Of a stretch of 64,000 bases of DNA, positions 11,590 through 22,630 are shown one piece after another. Origin of the DNA: Cladorhizidae sp. MBARI D1340-BT2 (taxonomy: Eukaryota > Porifera > Demospongiae > Poecilosclerida > Cladorhizidae); the NCBI GenBank assembly GCA_028752905.1, contig JAQNBH010000006.1:27322448-27386447 (forward strand), given 5' to 3'. The notes under the pieces are model-generated. The model had not been told where the DNA came from, did no database searches, and saw only the letters and a program-made list of their open reading frames with translations. The translations under genes were made by a program, and so were the position numbers. Each line of letters opens with the position of its first letter. The stretch's first letter is position 1.

Positions 11590-12100
11590 GAGAAAGCTCC
11601 CAGTTACTCTGATCATGGTCTACTTGGACCTGAAAGAACCACTCTCCTTGACTATGATGCTTTCTAACAAGCAGAATTTGAGGGTTGCAGATGCTGTGAA
11701 TGATTTCGCCTCTGTCAACTTAGACCATCAGATAGTAAAGTGGAACCAAAGCCAAGATTCAGTGGTAGATCTACCAATGGCTGCCTCTGCTGTTAAATTT
11801 CGGGTGAGTTTCAAACAGCAGTTTGGAATCTGTTGCAGCATGTTGATATAGGGAAGTTTGATTATCTCCTCATCGAGAGCAGTGGAATGACAACTCCTTG
11901 GCCACTATAGCTACCCTAGAGCAGGAATATGGGAGGATGTACCGAATCCTCCTTTATGCTGTAGTGACTGTTGTGGACACCTACGCTCTAGTAGCCAAAT
12001 TTAAGAGTAGCGAAACATACCCCGCTGCAGCTGATAGCCAACTCCAATATGCTGATGTCATAGTCATGAACAAGAAAAACCACGTTTCCGAGTCACAGCC
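11590..12100 (+). pseudogene. CobW/COG0523-type GTPase relic
   Basis: Plus-strand pieces follow the order of a CobW/ZNG1-type metallochaperone GTPase. RKLPVTLI leads into a degenerate P-loop region (MVYLDLKEPLSL in place of a Gly-x-Gly-Lys-Thr type loop). Then come VADAVNDFASVNLD, a later FDYLLIESSGMT segment in another frame (the switch region), VVTVVDTYALVAKF and finally QYADVIVMNKK, equivalent to the NKxD guanine-recognition motif. The zinc-binding CxCC motif region reads AASAVKF and is lost. At least two frameshifts are needed. The combination of four ordered motifs makes the call reasonable, but identity to a particular subfamily cannot be judged. No intact copy is in the window. Confidence 0.6.
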
Positions 12101-12612
12101 TGGCAAAGCATGTGACTGGGAGAGCATGAACTCTGAGGCTACTATGTCCCTCATGCGTGTTGACTGTTGCTTTCTCTCGAGCAGCTATTTCCACAAATCT
12201 GGAAGTGATAGGATGGTATAATGAGGAATATGTGGGATGTGCTCGGTTAATATGTGTGCTATGCCCTCTGCTTTGTGACTCTGCTTCCATTGGTCTCTTG
12301 AGTGGGAATCCTCACATGTGCCAGATTAACACTAGACCTCTGTTGACTCGCATTTGCCGGCAAATTACCTACTAGTTTGATGACCTGCTGCACTACTGTG
12401 ACTGACCTAGTTTATTTACAGGAGTTGTAGACATTATCTGCGATATTTGGGGACTTAGTTATCAATCTCTCATCCCTTCATCATCAAAATCACTGGCTCT
12501 CCTGACACACACCATACCACCATCGCCACTATGACCAACACTAGATAAGCTTGGGTTACATAGTAAACTATGTGTTGCTTTGTGGACTTCTAACTAACAC
12601 ACAAAGACCAAG

Positions 12613-12785
12613 GTGCTCTCTAACTATGCACACACACACCACTACAGACACACCAAACCACACCACATACATACATATATACATACTCCACAATCACACT
12701 CACTCCCACACACAAACATTCACTCACTGACACACACACACACATATTGCCACACAATACACATATACATACGCACAGAGAGAGA
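12613..12785. repeat. CA-rich low-complexity tract
   Basis: Dense CACACA, ACATACAT and CACTCA runs. The 88-residue His/Thr-rich frame over it is an artefact of the repeat. Confidence 0.9.
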
Positions 12786-12996
12786 CACTATAACGGCTGA
12801 CCATAAGAAGCCGTCTGGCTGTGGCCTTATGTATAGCCGTGGCCTTATGTATAGCCAGCCCATTATTAGCTACATATGATCTGCATCTTCACCACACACT
12901 ATAGCAGAAAAATTCTATCTCTTTGCTGTATTTTCAGCGTTGAAATGGTAAATGGCCTGCAATTTGTTTCCTGATAGAGCTAGCTATTATCAGATC

Positions 12997-13082
12997 CAAG
13001 GCCCAATCACCAGCATACCAGTCTTTTCACCGGATTCAATTCCCAATCACCAATACACAAATCTTTTCACCAGATGCAATGC
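12997..13082. repeat. Two-copy tandem repeat (~43 bp)
   Basis: Two copies of a block containing cccaatcacca and cttttcacc-gat-caat. Confidence 0.65.
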
Positions 13083-13094
13083 CTGAGGCATCAG

Positions 13095-13205
13095 AAATGC
13101 CCCCTAGCCCTAGATTTAGCCTTAGTCCTAGCCTTAGTCTGTCCCAGCCCTAGCCCAAGACTTAAGCCCTAGCCAAATGCCTATCCTTAGGCCTAGCCTA
13201 GCATA
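13095..13205. repeat. CCTAG-rich degenerate repeat
   Basis: Many near-copies of ccctagccctag and agccttagtcctag. It resembles the CTAGCCCTAG tail after the minisatellite at 48594-48815. It is too irregular to be an internal telomere tract. Confidence 0.7.
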
Positions 13206-13986
13206 TCAGTCTCTTTTTATATCTTGAAGACTAGGGACTAGTGCAATAAAGACTCACAGCAATCAATGGCCTGGTATCAATTGGTCATGAGCTTTCGTAC
13301 GGTTACCAGAAGTCTACTCAAGATATGATAAATATAAATGTATAAGATACATATAATTATAATATTATACATCTTCAGGTATTTATCAAGCCTCAAGGTA
13401 GCAAGCACCAAATATGCTCTTGTCATCCCTCTGGGGTTAGGGTAGGCACATGTAGCAAGCACTGAGGAGATAGACTGTGACAAAATCATATGTGGAGCCG
13501 ACAAGAAGGAGAGCGATGGCATTCCAATTACATGCTTGGATGGAGCTGAAGTCAAGGAGTTGGAAGTTGTTAGAGCATCCAAGCATCAAAGCAGAGCGAG
13601 CAGCTGGAGAGCAACACAATCAGCACATCCCGACCTAGAGGTATCTCTAACTAAGTAGTGGCAGTAAATGGAGAGAAACACAGACAGCACATCCTCACCT
13701 AGAGCTAGCTCTAACATGCCAACATCATTTCAAGTAATCTCAGGAAAATGAATAACATGGACGTGCATTATTTTGATTTGTAGGTGCAAATTCCATGATG
13801 CAAGCATGCATCTGCTTTTTGGGGGGGGAGAGGGAGGGAAATGGGGCGGAAGTTTAAGCTTCCTTGATGCTGCCTACATAGTTTACAATATGTATCATAT
13901 ATTTGGTGTTTTTGAATAGAGCACACCATTGGATATTGGTCTGTTGCATTGTTGTGTGCATGCTCATCAGTGTAACTCCGTTAGGT

Positions 13987-14181
13987 AATATCACATATTG
14001 TAAATATATATCACATCTTCAGGCAGGTATTGTAAATATATATCAAATCTACAGGCAGATATTGTAAATATATATATCATCTTCAGGCAGGTATTGCAGG
14101 CAGGTATTATAAATATATATCACATCTTCAGGAAGGTATTGTACACATTTTCAGGCAGGTATTGTAAATATATATCACAAC
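13987..14181. repeat. 32-bp minisatellite, A
   Basis: About six imperfect copies of a 32-base unit containing attgtaaatatatatcac and tcttcaggcaggt. It ends just before the target site of the first Ty3/gypsy element. Confidence 0.88.
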
Positions 14182-14199
14182 TTGATGTATGGACGTGTC

Positions 14200-14586
14200 T
14201 GTTGAGGGCAGACTCATCAACATGGACCATGGATGACCTTTAGGCATTAATACAGAGAGTACTGAGGGAACATTACTAAGTTATGTCGCACCAAACAGAC
14301 TTAGATATTATAATAATTATGTGGGCCTACCCAATTATAGTATGTGGAACTTTGCTGAGTGTATGTAAGAATGTATGTCATCCTGTTTATCTGGGAAGTC
14401 AGGGTATAAGAACCCTGACTGACCAAGGTTCAGGAGCTTTGCCTTGTCCTGTAATTGCAACCTTGTGTCTTCATTAATAATCTAAATTCTCTGATTGCAA
14501 GATACGGGTGCTATTTACATAAGCATAGCTCTGGTGGCAACAATTGATACCATCACTTGAGAGTTAGACTGGACTAACCCTCAACA
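14200..14586 (+). repeat. 5' LTR of Ty3/gypsy 1
   Basis: 387 bases with short inverted ends TGTTGAG and CTCAACA. It pairs with 18541-18911. The sequence right after it, catggtggcagtggtgc, contains a TGG-initial stretch expected of a tRNA primer site; element 2 has a closely similar TGGCAGCGGTGG at the same place. Confidence 0.95.
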
Positions 14587-14764
14587 CATGGTGGCAGTGG
14601 TGCAGAACATAATCACCATAACTAACATTCACTACCAACCGAAGCATAGATCCAAGCATCGTCCAAACACGTTCAAAGTCCGACAAGATCAGCGACAAGA
14701 AGACAGAACCGACAGCAACTAGTTCATTCAACACTGAAGCGACTGCCGACTCTATGGCTCTGCT

Positions 14765-15886
14765 ATGGCAACTATGATAGCATCAATGAATCAGGAAAGG
14801 GAGGAGAGGTTGAGAACAACAATGGAGCATGCAAAGGAAGAAAAGTAGCGAAATGACCTGCTAACAAAATTGGTAGAGGAAAATGCAGCCTTCTACAAGC
14901 TCACAAGAGAGTTCCAACAAGCCAGTACTTCTGCAAGGGAAGCTGAGCAATTGAAGGGAACAGCACTGCAGGCACTTCACAAAATGGATGAACTAATCGA
15001 CCCAGAAGCTTACCTGAGAAACTTTGAACAAACCCTAACAGAGGTGGGACTTCCAGTAACAGAAAGGACCAATATATTATGGAAGCAAGTCTCCGGGAAA
15101 GTGATGGAAGCTTTTCAGGAACTGGACTTGAGCGTACATTACTAAACATTGAAGACTTTGCTGCTTGAGCATCTGGGTTGTACAGATACTAGAGCCATAA
15201 AAACTATTTGGAGAAACACACCAACAGACAACCTGTCACCTAGACACAATCTCACTCCGATTATGAAGAGCATCAACAGATTCGGAATGCGGATGGAAAG
15301 CAAAAAGGACTTCACGATGGAGATGTTTCGAGGAACGTTGACGCTTTACTACTCACCAGAGGTATGCCATGCAGTGAGAGGTAATACTTACAAGGATACT
15401 CCGGAGGAGATCATCGATGAGCTGGAAGCTACTTGGGAATCAAAATCCTTTCACGAAAGAAGCAAGATGCACAAGAGACAACTGGAGGGACAACACTCCG
15501 GCAGAAAGATGGCCTACAACAATCCCAGGGAACAGAAACCGACTAATGGATCAGGTGGGCACCTAACTAAGGGTAGAGATGGGGGGTCCCCCATTGAGCA
15601 TGATCAGGTTGGTGGCCAAGGTTTAGCCGGTGGTCCACAGAGGTGTAGATTATTTCCTAAGGACATAGTTTGCTTTGAATGCAATGAAACATGGCATTTT
15701 AAGAGGTATTGCCCAAACAATAAGGTCAAAGCCCGGCTAGGCATGATTAGTTTTGAGTCTGAGGCTGAGGAGTTGCTCAGAACCGGGGACATAAATGGTA
15801 GACCGTGTAGGTGCCTCATTGACACTGGTGCCAACAAAACAGCAGTCCCTGCTAGGCTATTACCAACTGAATGTTTCACTGGCTAA
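14765..15886 (+). pseudogene. gag (capsid, zinc knuckle) and start of protease, Ty3/gypsy 1
   Basis: One frame runs from ATG 14765 to TAA 15884-15886 and is broken only by TAG 14846-14848 and TAA 15143-15145. A charged N-terminal helix is followed by a capsid-like region with DPEAYLRNFEQTLTEVGLP and FRGTLTLYYSPEV. A CCHC zinc knuckle reads CFECNETWHFKRYC. The frame ends inside the aspartic protease, whose active site is visible as CLIDTGANKTAV. The rest of the protease continues in other frames to about 16240, including LLGKDHPW, equivalent to the second protease motif. Gag packages the element RNA and the protease would cut the polyprotein; with these breaks neither can be made whole from this copy. 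Confidence 0.85.
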
Positions 15887-16242
15887 GGCAAGACTAGCTA
15901 ATCAGAGGGTCGTCACATTTAAAACAGCAACCATAGATTTAAAGGTAGATGGAATAACTAAGTGGGTGAGGATACAAAGCATGTTCTGTTGGGAAAGGAC
16001 CACCCCTGGGTGAGGTCTTGGATTGCTGGAAGATCCAAGCAAAGGGTGCTGGCAGACGATCCTGTAACATTACCTGTCATTACCAGGGTTCAAAGTCAGG
16101 CACTAGTGGCAGAGAAAGCCGCTAACCAGATTGAGTATAGCAAGGATGGCACTTGGACTAGGCAGCTGCCCCTAACACTACCCAAATTGCATGAAAAACC
16201 AATACCCAAACCCAGAAGGAAGATAACCAAAACAACCTAAAC

Positions 16243-16920
16243 TAGTTGCTTGCGATCCTGTTGACCATGAGACAGATAGCTTATTAACAGAAGTAGAGGA
16301 AGTGAGCACCGATACCAGTCCTCTTGGGGAGGAGGACCCTCACATCAATTCTTCTGCTGTTGATGAATTGCTGAGTGGGTACATGTACAAGGGAGATGAG
16401 GCAATAGAAGATATATTGAGGCAGGAAACATTCAAGGGTTAGAGGGAGGTCATGTGAGTGAGTTGCCACTTCTGACCCTTTCAAAAGGGAAGGTGGAAGT
16501 GCTGGCTCTAACAGAACAGCAGAGGAAGGATGGGATATTAATGGAGATGAGGTACACTTCTATCTGGCAGGTATAATAGTGCATAGAAAATGGGCTGACC
16601 CAGGGAGAGAGTTATCCAGAGTGGTGGCCCCCTCTTGTAGGTGCAAGGAGATATTAACAGCTCTACACAAACAGGCCTACGAAAATGAAGAAAGCTACAA
16701 AGACAAAGAAAAATCTAAACAGGCCTATGATCAGAGCTCCAAACCAAGGAGCTATGAACTCGGGGACATGGTGCTCTGTCACACCCCAGGGTTGACAGGA
16801 AAACTCCACTCAATTTGGGATGGCCCGTATGAGATCATAGCTAAACTGTCTGACTGTAACTATACAATAGCTGTCCCTAACAAAAGTTCCAAAAGCTAAC
16901 CATCCACATTAACCGGCTTA
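16243..16920 (+). pseudogene. Integrase remnant lying before RT, Ty3/gypsy 1
   Basis: After a linker come the entry of an integrase zinc-binding domain (HRKWADPGRELSRVVAPS and ILTALH) and then, without any catalytic core, the C-terminal GPY/F-type tail: KQAYDQSSKPRSYELGDMVL, then KLHSIWDGPYEIIAKLSD and NYTIAVPN. The join lies at about 16665. The whole D,D,E core and most of the H2C2 domain are therefore missing by an internal deletion. The tail runs on (HINRLNEWK in another frame) into the leader of reverse transcriptase at about 17000, which fixes the gene order. Confidence 0.8.
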
Positions 16921-17004
16921 ATGAGTGGAAGATGCCACATGCTAATCTCCTTAGACTCATTATGGCCGACGAATGTGAGGACACACCGAATCCCTTAGGC
17001 CAAG

Positions 17005-17750
17005 ATGAATTTATCCAATGCTAGAAAACCACAGTTGAAGGCCATTCTAAGGTACCATACCCTGAAAGGGCTGGTCTTGCTGAAACACGACCAATGTGAA
17101 ATCCATTTAGAGGAAGGTAACCCACTCCGATTACCCCACAACAGAATTGCCCCCGCAATGAAAAATGATCTTAAGAAGGAGATAGATGAGCTATTGGCCT
17201 TGGGTATACTCATTCCATCCAAAAGCCCATGGTCAACCCCTATGGTACTGCCTAGGAAAAAGATGACTAGGGATGTAAGACTCTGTATTGACTACAGACA
17301 GCTAAATAAAGTCACAATCAATGACCCGTTCCAGATGCCATGCATTGAGGACCTACTGAACCAAGTGGCTAATGCTGTCTGGCTTTCCAATATTGATCTG
17401 AACAAGGGATTCTACCTGGTCCTTCTTGGTAGAGCCATCCAAGATAAGACAGCTTTATGCACCCTGTGGGGGAAATAAACATTTACCCGCATGCCATTTG
17501 GTCTCAAAAATGCACCAGCAGCTTTCTAAAGGTGCATGGAAAACACTCTAGATCATTTGAGAGACTGCTGCGCGACATAATTATATTGATGATATATTAA
17601 TATTTTCTGCTACTTGGGAGGAACATGTACAACACATTGAAGAAGTGTTGAAAGCATTGGTTGAGGCTGGGTTGACTACGAACCTAGACAAATGTGTGTG
17701 GGGGGCACAGTCACTAGAGTTATCTGGGACACCAAATTGGACATGGCCTT
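17005..17750 (+). pseudogene. Reverse transcriptase, Ty3/gypsy 1
   Basis: The N-terminal leader with NPLRLPHNRIAPAM leads into KKEIDELLALGILIPSKSPW, then DVRLCIDYRQLNKVTI and WLSNIDLNKGFYLV (first catalytic Asp). A TAA at 17476-17478 interrupts the frame before FTRMPFGLKNAPAAF. After a frameshift the catalytic loop is intact as YIDDILIFSATWEEH (about 17583-17627), followed by GLTTNLDKCVWGAQS. All usual motifs are present in order but they lie in more than one frame. Confidence 0.88.
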
Positions 17751-17756
17751 GTAAGT

Positions 17757-18338
17757 GTGCCAGAAGCTAAAGTTAAGGCACTCAAGGACTTCCATAGACC
17801 TAGGAATCAGAAAGGGTTGAGGGCTATCTTGGGGACCGCCGGTTATTACTGGAAGTTTATCCCCGATTTTGTTAGGTGGCCGGGTCCCCTGTTCTATGCC
17901 CTGAAGAAGGGTGCCACCTGTTGCCTGGAAGGGAATAAGAGAGAGTCAGATGCATTTAACCATATTGTTTCTGTTCTATGTGACGACCACCCGCTCATTA
18001 TTCCCAGAGCTGATGATGAGCTGATTCTCCACACTGATGCCTCGATCCTCGGAATTGGTGCAGTACTCTCAGTAAAGAGGGAGGAAGAGGAACAACCCAT
18101 CGCCTACTTCTCTAAGCGAACCACTCTCGCCGAAACAAACTACACTGTTTCCGAACTTGAATGCCTGGCTGTGGTCAAAGCTGTCGACCACTTTGCTATA
18201 CATCTAATTGGCCGCCACTTCACTGTCCTCACTGACTACCGGGCTCTGCTAGCTCTACAATGGTCTACTCGACTGACAGGCAGACTGATGCGCTGGGCAC
18301 TGGCCCTACAGGTGTTCCAGTTCGAACTTAAGTACTAG
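17757..18338 (+). pseudogene. RT thumb and RNase H, Ty3/gypsy 1
   Basis: A long open frame with GLRAILGTAGYYWKFIPDF (the RT connection region), then the RNase H start LILHTDASILGIGAVLS, PIAYFSKRTTLAETNYTVSE and ELECLAVVKAVDHF (acidic residues), and FTVLTDYRALLAL. It ends at a TAG after FELKY; the following codons (LHQNADGLSRQC, 18345-18560) continue the usual end of RNase H, so the TAG is a simple nonsense change. No integrase follows. The frame runs straight to the polypurine tract. Confidence 0.9.
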
Positions 18339-18529
18339 CCAGGCATGTTACATCAGAACGCAGATGGATTGTCGCGACAATGCTGGCCTGAAGATGAAGC
18401 GCTGGTGAGAGTGACTGAGGGAGCTAGGGAAACACTGCTGATTCCGGCGCCTATTAAAGTCTCAAACATGAGATTAGATCCACACTCCAACGGAGGACCT
18501 TCAGCTGGGGGAGGAGGTGTTTCATCTCA

Positions 18530-18540
18530 GAAAGGGGAGA
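18530..18540 (+). promoter_or_regulatory. Polypurine tract, Ty3/gypsy 1
   Basis: GAAAGGGGAGA lies directly before the 3' LTR, the expected primer site for plus-strand DNA synthesis. Confidence 0.8.
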
Positions 18541-18911
18541 TGTTGAGGGCAGACTCATAAACATGGACCATGGATGACCTTTAGGCATTAACACATAGAG
18601 TAGTGAGGGACAAGTTATGTCACACCAAACAGACTTAGATATTATATAGCCTAATGTGTGCCTACCTAGTTATAGTATATGGAACTTTGCTGAGTGTATG
18701 TAAGAATGTGTCACACCCTGTTTCCAGGATATAGGAAGCCTGACTGACCGAGGTTCAGGAGCTTTGCCTTGTCCTGTAATTGCAACCTTGTGTCTTCATT
18801 AATAATATAAATTCTCTGATTGCAAGATACTGGTGCTATTTACATAAGCATAGCTCTGGTGGCAGCAATTTATACCATCACTTGAGGGTTAGACTGGACT
18901 AACACTCAACA
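18541..18911 (+). repeat. 3' LTR of Ty3/gypsy 1
   Basis: 371 bases matching the 5' LTR apart from substitutions and several short deletions (for example around 18640 and 18720). It is followed by the target duplication GTGTC at 18912-18916. Confidence 0.95.
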
Positions 18912-19043
18912 GTGTCCCTGAGCAGAATGGCAGAGGAATGTTCAGCCAGAGCAGCTCATTAAGTGAATATCCAATCCTACAAAATATTTCAATATCTGTG
19001 AAGACAGATGCTCTTGATGATGGTGGCAACCACCCGGAGTCAG

Positions 19044-19528
19044 CATGACCAGTGTATCCAAGCCACCTGGTACTACATGACCAGTGTATCCAAGCCACCT
19101 GGTACTACCTGACTAGTGTATCCAAGCCACCTGGTACTACATGACCAGTATATCCAAGCCACCTGGTTCTACATGACCAGTGTATCCAAGCCACCTGGTA
19201 CTACATCACCAGTGTATCCAAGCCACCTGGTTCTACATGACCAGTGTATCCAAGCCACCTGGTACTACATGACCAGTGTATCCAAGCCACCTGGTACTAC
19301 ATGACCAGTGTATCCAAGCCACCTGGTACTACATGACTAGTATATCCAAGCCACCTGGTACTACATGACCAGTGTATCCAATTGGTACTATATCACCAGT
19401 TTATCCAAGCCACCTGGTACTACATGACCAGTGTATCCAACTACATGACCAGTGTATCCAAGCCACCTGGTACTGCATGACCAGTGTATCCAAGCCACTT
19501 GGTACTACATGACCACCTGGTTACATGA
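19044..19528. repeat. 32-bp minisatellite, B (left part)
   Basis: About fifteen copies of a 32-base unit containing accagtgtatccaagccacc and tggtactacatg. Units are very alike, and some are shortened (near 19376 and 19438). The array is split by the second Ty3/gypsy element and continues at 25273. Confidence 0.95.
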
Positions 19529-19716
19529 TGTCAGGGAACTCTATCTCCCTGACTGAGTTCACAACAGCCCGGGATGAAGCCAAACCAGCAGCTAGTGGTC
19601 AAGCCGTACACCAGATGTGTGGAAACCATTGTAGCGAGTGTGGGAACAGATGAAGGACTTCACCACCAGACACAATAAAGGCTGTGGTCCACCTGCCTGA
19701 GGAAAGATCTACACAC

Positions 19717-20681
19717 TAGGCCTTGGCACATTATGCTGGCATAAATTTGAGCATAATAGCTCTCCTTTCCACTTGAGCATAATTGAGCATAATAGCAAAA
19801 TATTTGGGCATAATGACCCAACAAATGTGCTCAACAAATGTGATTATTACAAAACATAATTATTACAGTTTTAAGAATTGTTAAACTCTAGCATTACTCC
19901 CACTCAACGTAGTCTTGAAGCGCAGATTGCTGAGATTGTGTAAAATGTCTCTCCAAAATTGAAAAAACTGTTTCAACTGATGCTGATGATGGCTGAATCA
20001 AAATGACTTTGCTGAATCCCTGACTCCACTATGGCAATGTTCCTTTATTATGCTCCCACCATTCCAAAGGGTTCACTTCCCTTGCAGTATCATTAGCTGC
20101 TGCTAAATAAGATGGTAGTTCTAGCTTCAAATCATTAATGAGATCATCTCCGAAGAAAGGCAATGCCTTCGATGTGTCTACTGAAGCAGCAGTGACCTTC
20201 CCTGGATTGAAAAGGCGAGCACTCTTAAATGCATCCATAATAGGTGTAAAATCCAGAAAAACTTCACTTTAAAGTAATGGAAACCCCTTTGTACACAGTT
20301 GCCAGCGCAGCTCATCCATACTGCTCCGGCTGCAGTGCAGTAGCAACCTATTTGTAACAGCAGCTGCATTGGGCCAGTGACGTTCTTGAATTGAAATGCA
20401 GCAGTCTCGCCTAGAGCAACAGTATCTGTGTCAGTCTCAGACACTGGTAGTGAAACAGAAGCCATGAACCCCCCCCCTCGGCCTGTCAGTCTGTGCATAT
20501 ATTTAACTCAGTCAGCTGCCACATGGTAGATCACATGATAAGGTCAAAGGTTAGTTTGCATGAGCATAATGGTTATATTGAGAGCATAATGATAAGGACT
20601 AGGAAGCATAATAATATGGTTCTCAGAGCATAGGAGCATAGCATAATAGCTCAATTTTTGAGCATAATGTGCCAAGGCCTA
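19717..20681 (-). mobile_element. Non-autonomous hAT element nested in the LTR
   Basis: Inverted ends TAGGCCTTGGCACATTATG and CATAATGTGCCAAGGCCTA enclose 965 bases. The 8-base direct repeat CTACACAC lies on both sides (19709-19716 and 20682-20689); the uninterrupted 3' LTR has this 8-mer once (about 24812-24819), which proves the insertion. An 8-base duplication is the hallmark of hAT elements. Subterminal gagcataat motifs recur at both ends. It contains a relic of the transposase C-terminus on the minus strand. Confidence 0.95.
19894..20265 (-). pseudogene. hAT transposase C-terminal (dimerisation) fragment
   Basis: The minus strand reads MDAFKSARLFNPGKV, LPSYLAAANDTAREVNPLEW, WEHNKGTLP and, after a stop at 20029-20031, LIQPSSASVETVFSILERHF and QSALQDYVEWE. 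This is the conserved hAT C-terminal dimerisation region (the WW-x-N and PSSA-x-x-E-x-x-FS motifs). The catalytic DDE region is absent, so the element depends on a relative elsewhere. The upstream frame 20178-20498 shows no hAT motif. Confidence 0.86.
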
Positions 20682-21367
20682 CTACACACCCCTCACCTGA
20701 TAAGACAAGACATTGGATTGGTCGCCAAGGGTTGGTGCCATGACGACCTGATCTCATCAAACCTAGTAGTTCGAACAGTATATAAGAAACAGCTAGGGAG
20801 TAGTTAGCAGATACCTGAATATTGCCAGAGACTGCTGCAGCCAGCAATTAGGAACTGTTAGATAAGAACCCTCTGAACCTTTGTTATTGTGGTTGATATT
20901 GTGTTGTGTTATCTTGTCATGGCTGGTGTATTTATGTATCTCATAATTATAATATAACTATCTGTAGTTATATTTGGGAATCCAGCAATTCTGTTGAGAG
21001 TTGCCGAGTTTGGCTTGTTCTGAGGATTGCCAGTAGGACAGACTGGGAGTCAAAGATCAGGCGTCGCGTGAAGACCAGGGATCTGCTAAAGTGTCTGTAC
21101 TGGGAGAAGGCTGGTTTTTCATGACATTGCTGGCAGCGGTGGGATCCATGTTGAAAAAAAGTATCTACGTTACTATTGTAGCTCCAGCCTGAGTGAGAGG
21201 TGAGGTGTGATTACATAATTTTTTTGGTTGTGATTAGTGGGAAACAGCCCAGGTCACTTAAGAACCTTTGGGCTTGTGAAACCAAACCCAACTCTAGGTT
21301 ATATTTGGTTTTGTGTAACCACTGAGTGCATTTTCCTTCGGGAGTGTGTATTTTTCATTGTATTGTT

Positions 21368-22630
21368 ATGGCTCTTCCTCTGCGATCTGGATTTAACCGA
21401 CCCCCTCGAGATAACCTCATTGAGGGCCGTGTACCTCCCTTGGAACCAGGCGAATGCAGCGAGGACGATGATCCAGGGAGCAGCATCGCAAAGGATGGAG
21501 ACCCTCCTCCACTCAGAGGACAAATGAATCGCTTCATGGGCCAATGGGCAGATATGGAGCAGGCCAGATCACAACGCGAAGATGCCAGACGGGCCGAGGA
21601 CCGACAACATGCCCAGCAGCAACAGGATCAGTGGATCCAGGCCTTGGTGGACCAGAGACACCCTCCACCAGCGGTAGCTCTACCAGCGGTAGGTACACCC
21701 AAACTGACCTTACAAAAATTCGTTGAAGGCACTGATGACATGGGGGCATTCTTCAGCTCATTCGAGGTGACCGCGCTAGCAAGCAAGTGGCCATGGCGTC
21801 CCTGGAGTGTCAATCTACGAAGTGCACTATCCGGCCAAGGCATGTTAGCCGTAACCTCCCTAACTATAGAAGAACAAGAAGATTATGATCTAGTATGTCA
21901 AACCCTCCGATCCCCCTACCAGATTACAACGGAGTCAAACCGGAAGAAGTTGTTTGACTTAACCTTCAGTCAAGACAAACCTGAAGAGTGGTTCCGAGAC
22001 AGGAAGCAAGCCTGTTCCCGATGGTTGGCTTCTAGTGGTAAGTCAGCCCAAGAACTTATTTTAATTGAGCTTACTTTACAGAAACTTCCAACGTGGCTAA
22101 AGAGCTGTATGCGCCAGATGGAGCCTGGAAGTTATGAACTCAAGGAGGCAGTGCTGAGATGTCTCTGCATCTCACCAAGAGAGAAGGATGCAGTTCCAAG
22201 GACTGAGCAAAAAGGAGGACGAAGAACCGCTCCCCGAGAACCCCGAGACAACAGAGGAGAACCCAGAGACAACAGAGGACGTTTCCCCTACCCCAGACTG
22301 TCTGAGCAAGGAAGACAACTCCCTGGTAACATTAACCCATGTAACATAAATATTCCTCAAGAGAGAGGGCCAAGATCAGTTGAATGTTACAGGTGTGGGA
22401 AATTAGGTCACATGCAGAGGGATTGTCGTGTCAAAATAGAGAGAGGGAACTGTGCCCTCACTATGAGAAAGAAATTGCCTGAATGGAATAGGAGAGTGAC
22501 CATTAACAACCAGTCAGTGATAGCTTTCTTAGACACTGGCTGCACAAAAAGTATTGTGCATCCCCGGTGCGTAGACCAGAAAGATTATCTTCCCTGGAAA
22601 GTAGCATATACTATAGCAAGTTCAGCTTGA
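21368..22630 (+). pseudogene. gag with SCAN-like capsid, zinc knuckle and protease start, Ty3/gypsy 2
   Basis: A 420-residue frame from ATG 21368 (MALPLRSGFNRPP). It has a Gln/Asp-rich N-terminal stretch, a capsid N-domain from about residue 115, and at about residues 195-265 a SCAN-like block: KPEEWFRDRKQACSRWL, SAQELILIELTLQKLPTWLK and PGSYELKEAVLRC. An Arg-rich linker and a CCHC knuckle (CYRCGKLGHMQRDC, about residue 340) follow. The protease active site is AFLDTGCTKSIV (about residue 387). TGA at 22628-22630 is a nonsense change in the protease, since the same frame goes on to LMGHDIP at about 22729-22749. The vertebrate SCAN domain is thought to descend from a Gmr1-like capsid, which agrees with the gene order here. 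Confidence 0.9.

Larger units (their letters stand above)
14200..18911 (+). mobile_element. Ty3/gypsy LTR retrotransposon 1, Gmr1-like gene order
   Basis: A complete insertion by its ends: two LTRs beginning TGTTGAGGGC and ending with CTCAACA, flanked by the 5-base duplication GTGTC (14195-14199 and 18912-18916). The internal order is gag with a zinc knuckle, protease, remnants of integrase, reverse transcriptase, RNase H, then polypurine tract and 3' LTR. Integrase before reverse transcriptase is the Ty1/copia-like order known in the Gmr1 group of Ty3/gypsy elements and not the usual one. Several stops and frameshifts, and loss of the integrase core, make it non-autonomous. The LTRs differ by small deletions as well as substitutions, so it is not a very recent insertion. 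Confidence 0.93.
19529..21126 (+). repeat. 5' LTR of Ty3/gypsy 2 (interrupted)
   Basis: Matches the 3' LTR at 24616-25272 once the hAT insertion (19717-20681) and its 8-base duplication are removed, leaving about 625 bases. It is followed by ttgctggcagcggtggga, the presumed tRNA primer site. Confidence 0.94.

Noticed and set aside
12613..12879. His/Thr-rich open frame
   Set aside because: Produced by CA-rich simple sequence.
13095..13205. Interstitial telomere-like repeat (CCCTAG-like)
   Set aside because: Spacing is irregular and mixed with other words; no run of exact telomere units.
13987..14181. CRISPR-like array of ~32-base units
   Set aside because: Units follow each other without unique spacers, and the setting is eukaryotic. 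It is a minisatellite. The same applies to 19044-19528 and 25273-25752.
20178..20498. 106-residue frame upstream of the hAT fragment
   Set aside because: It overlaps the hAT dimerisation frame out of phase and has no hAT motif.
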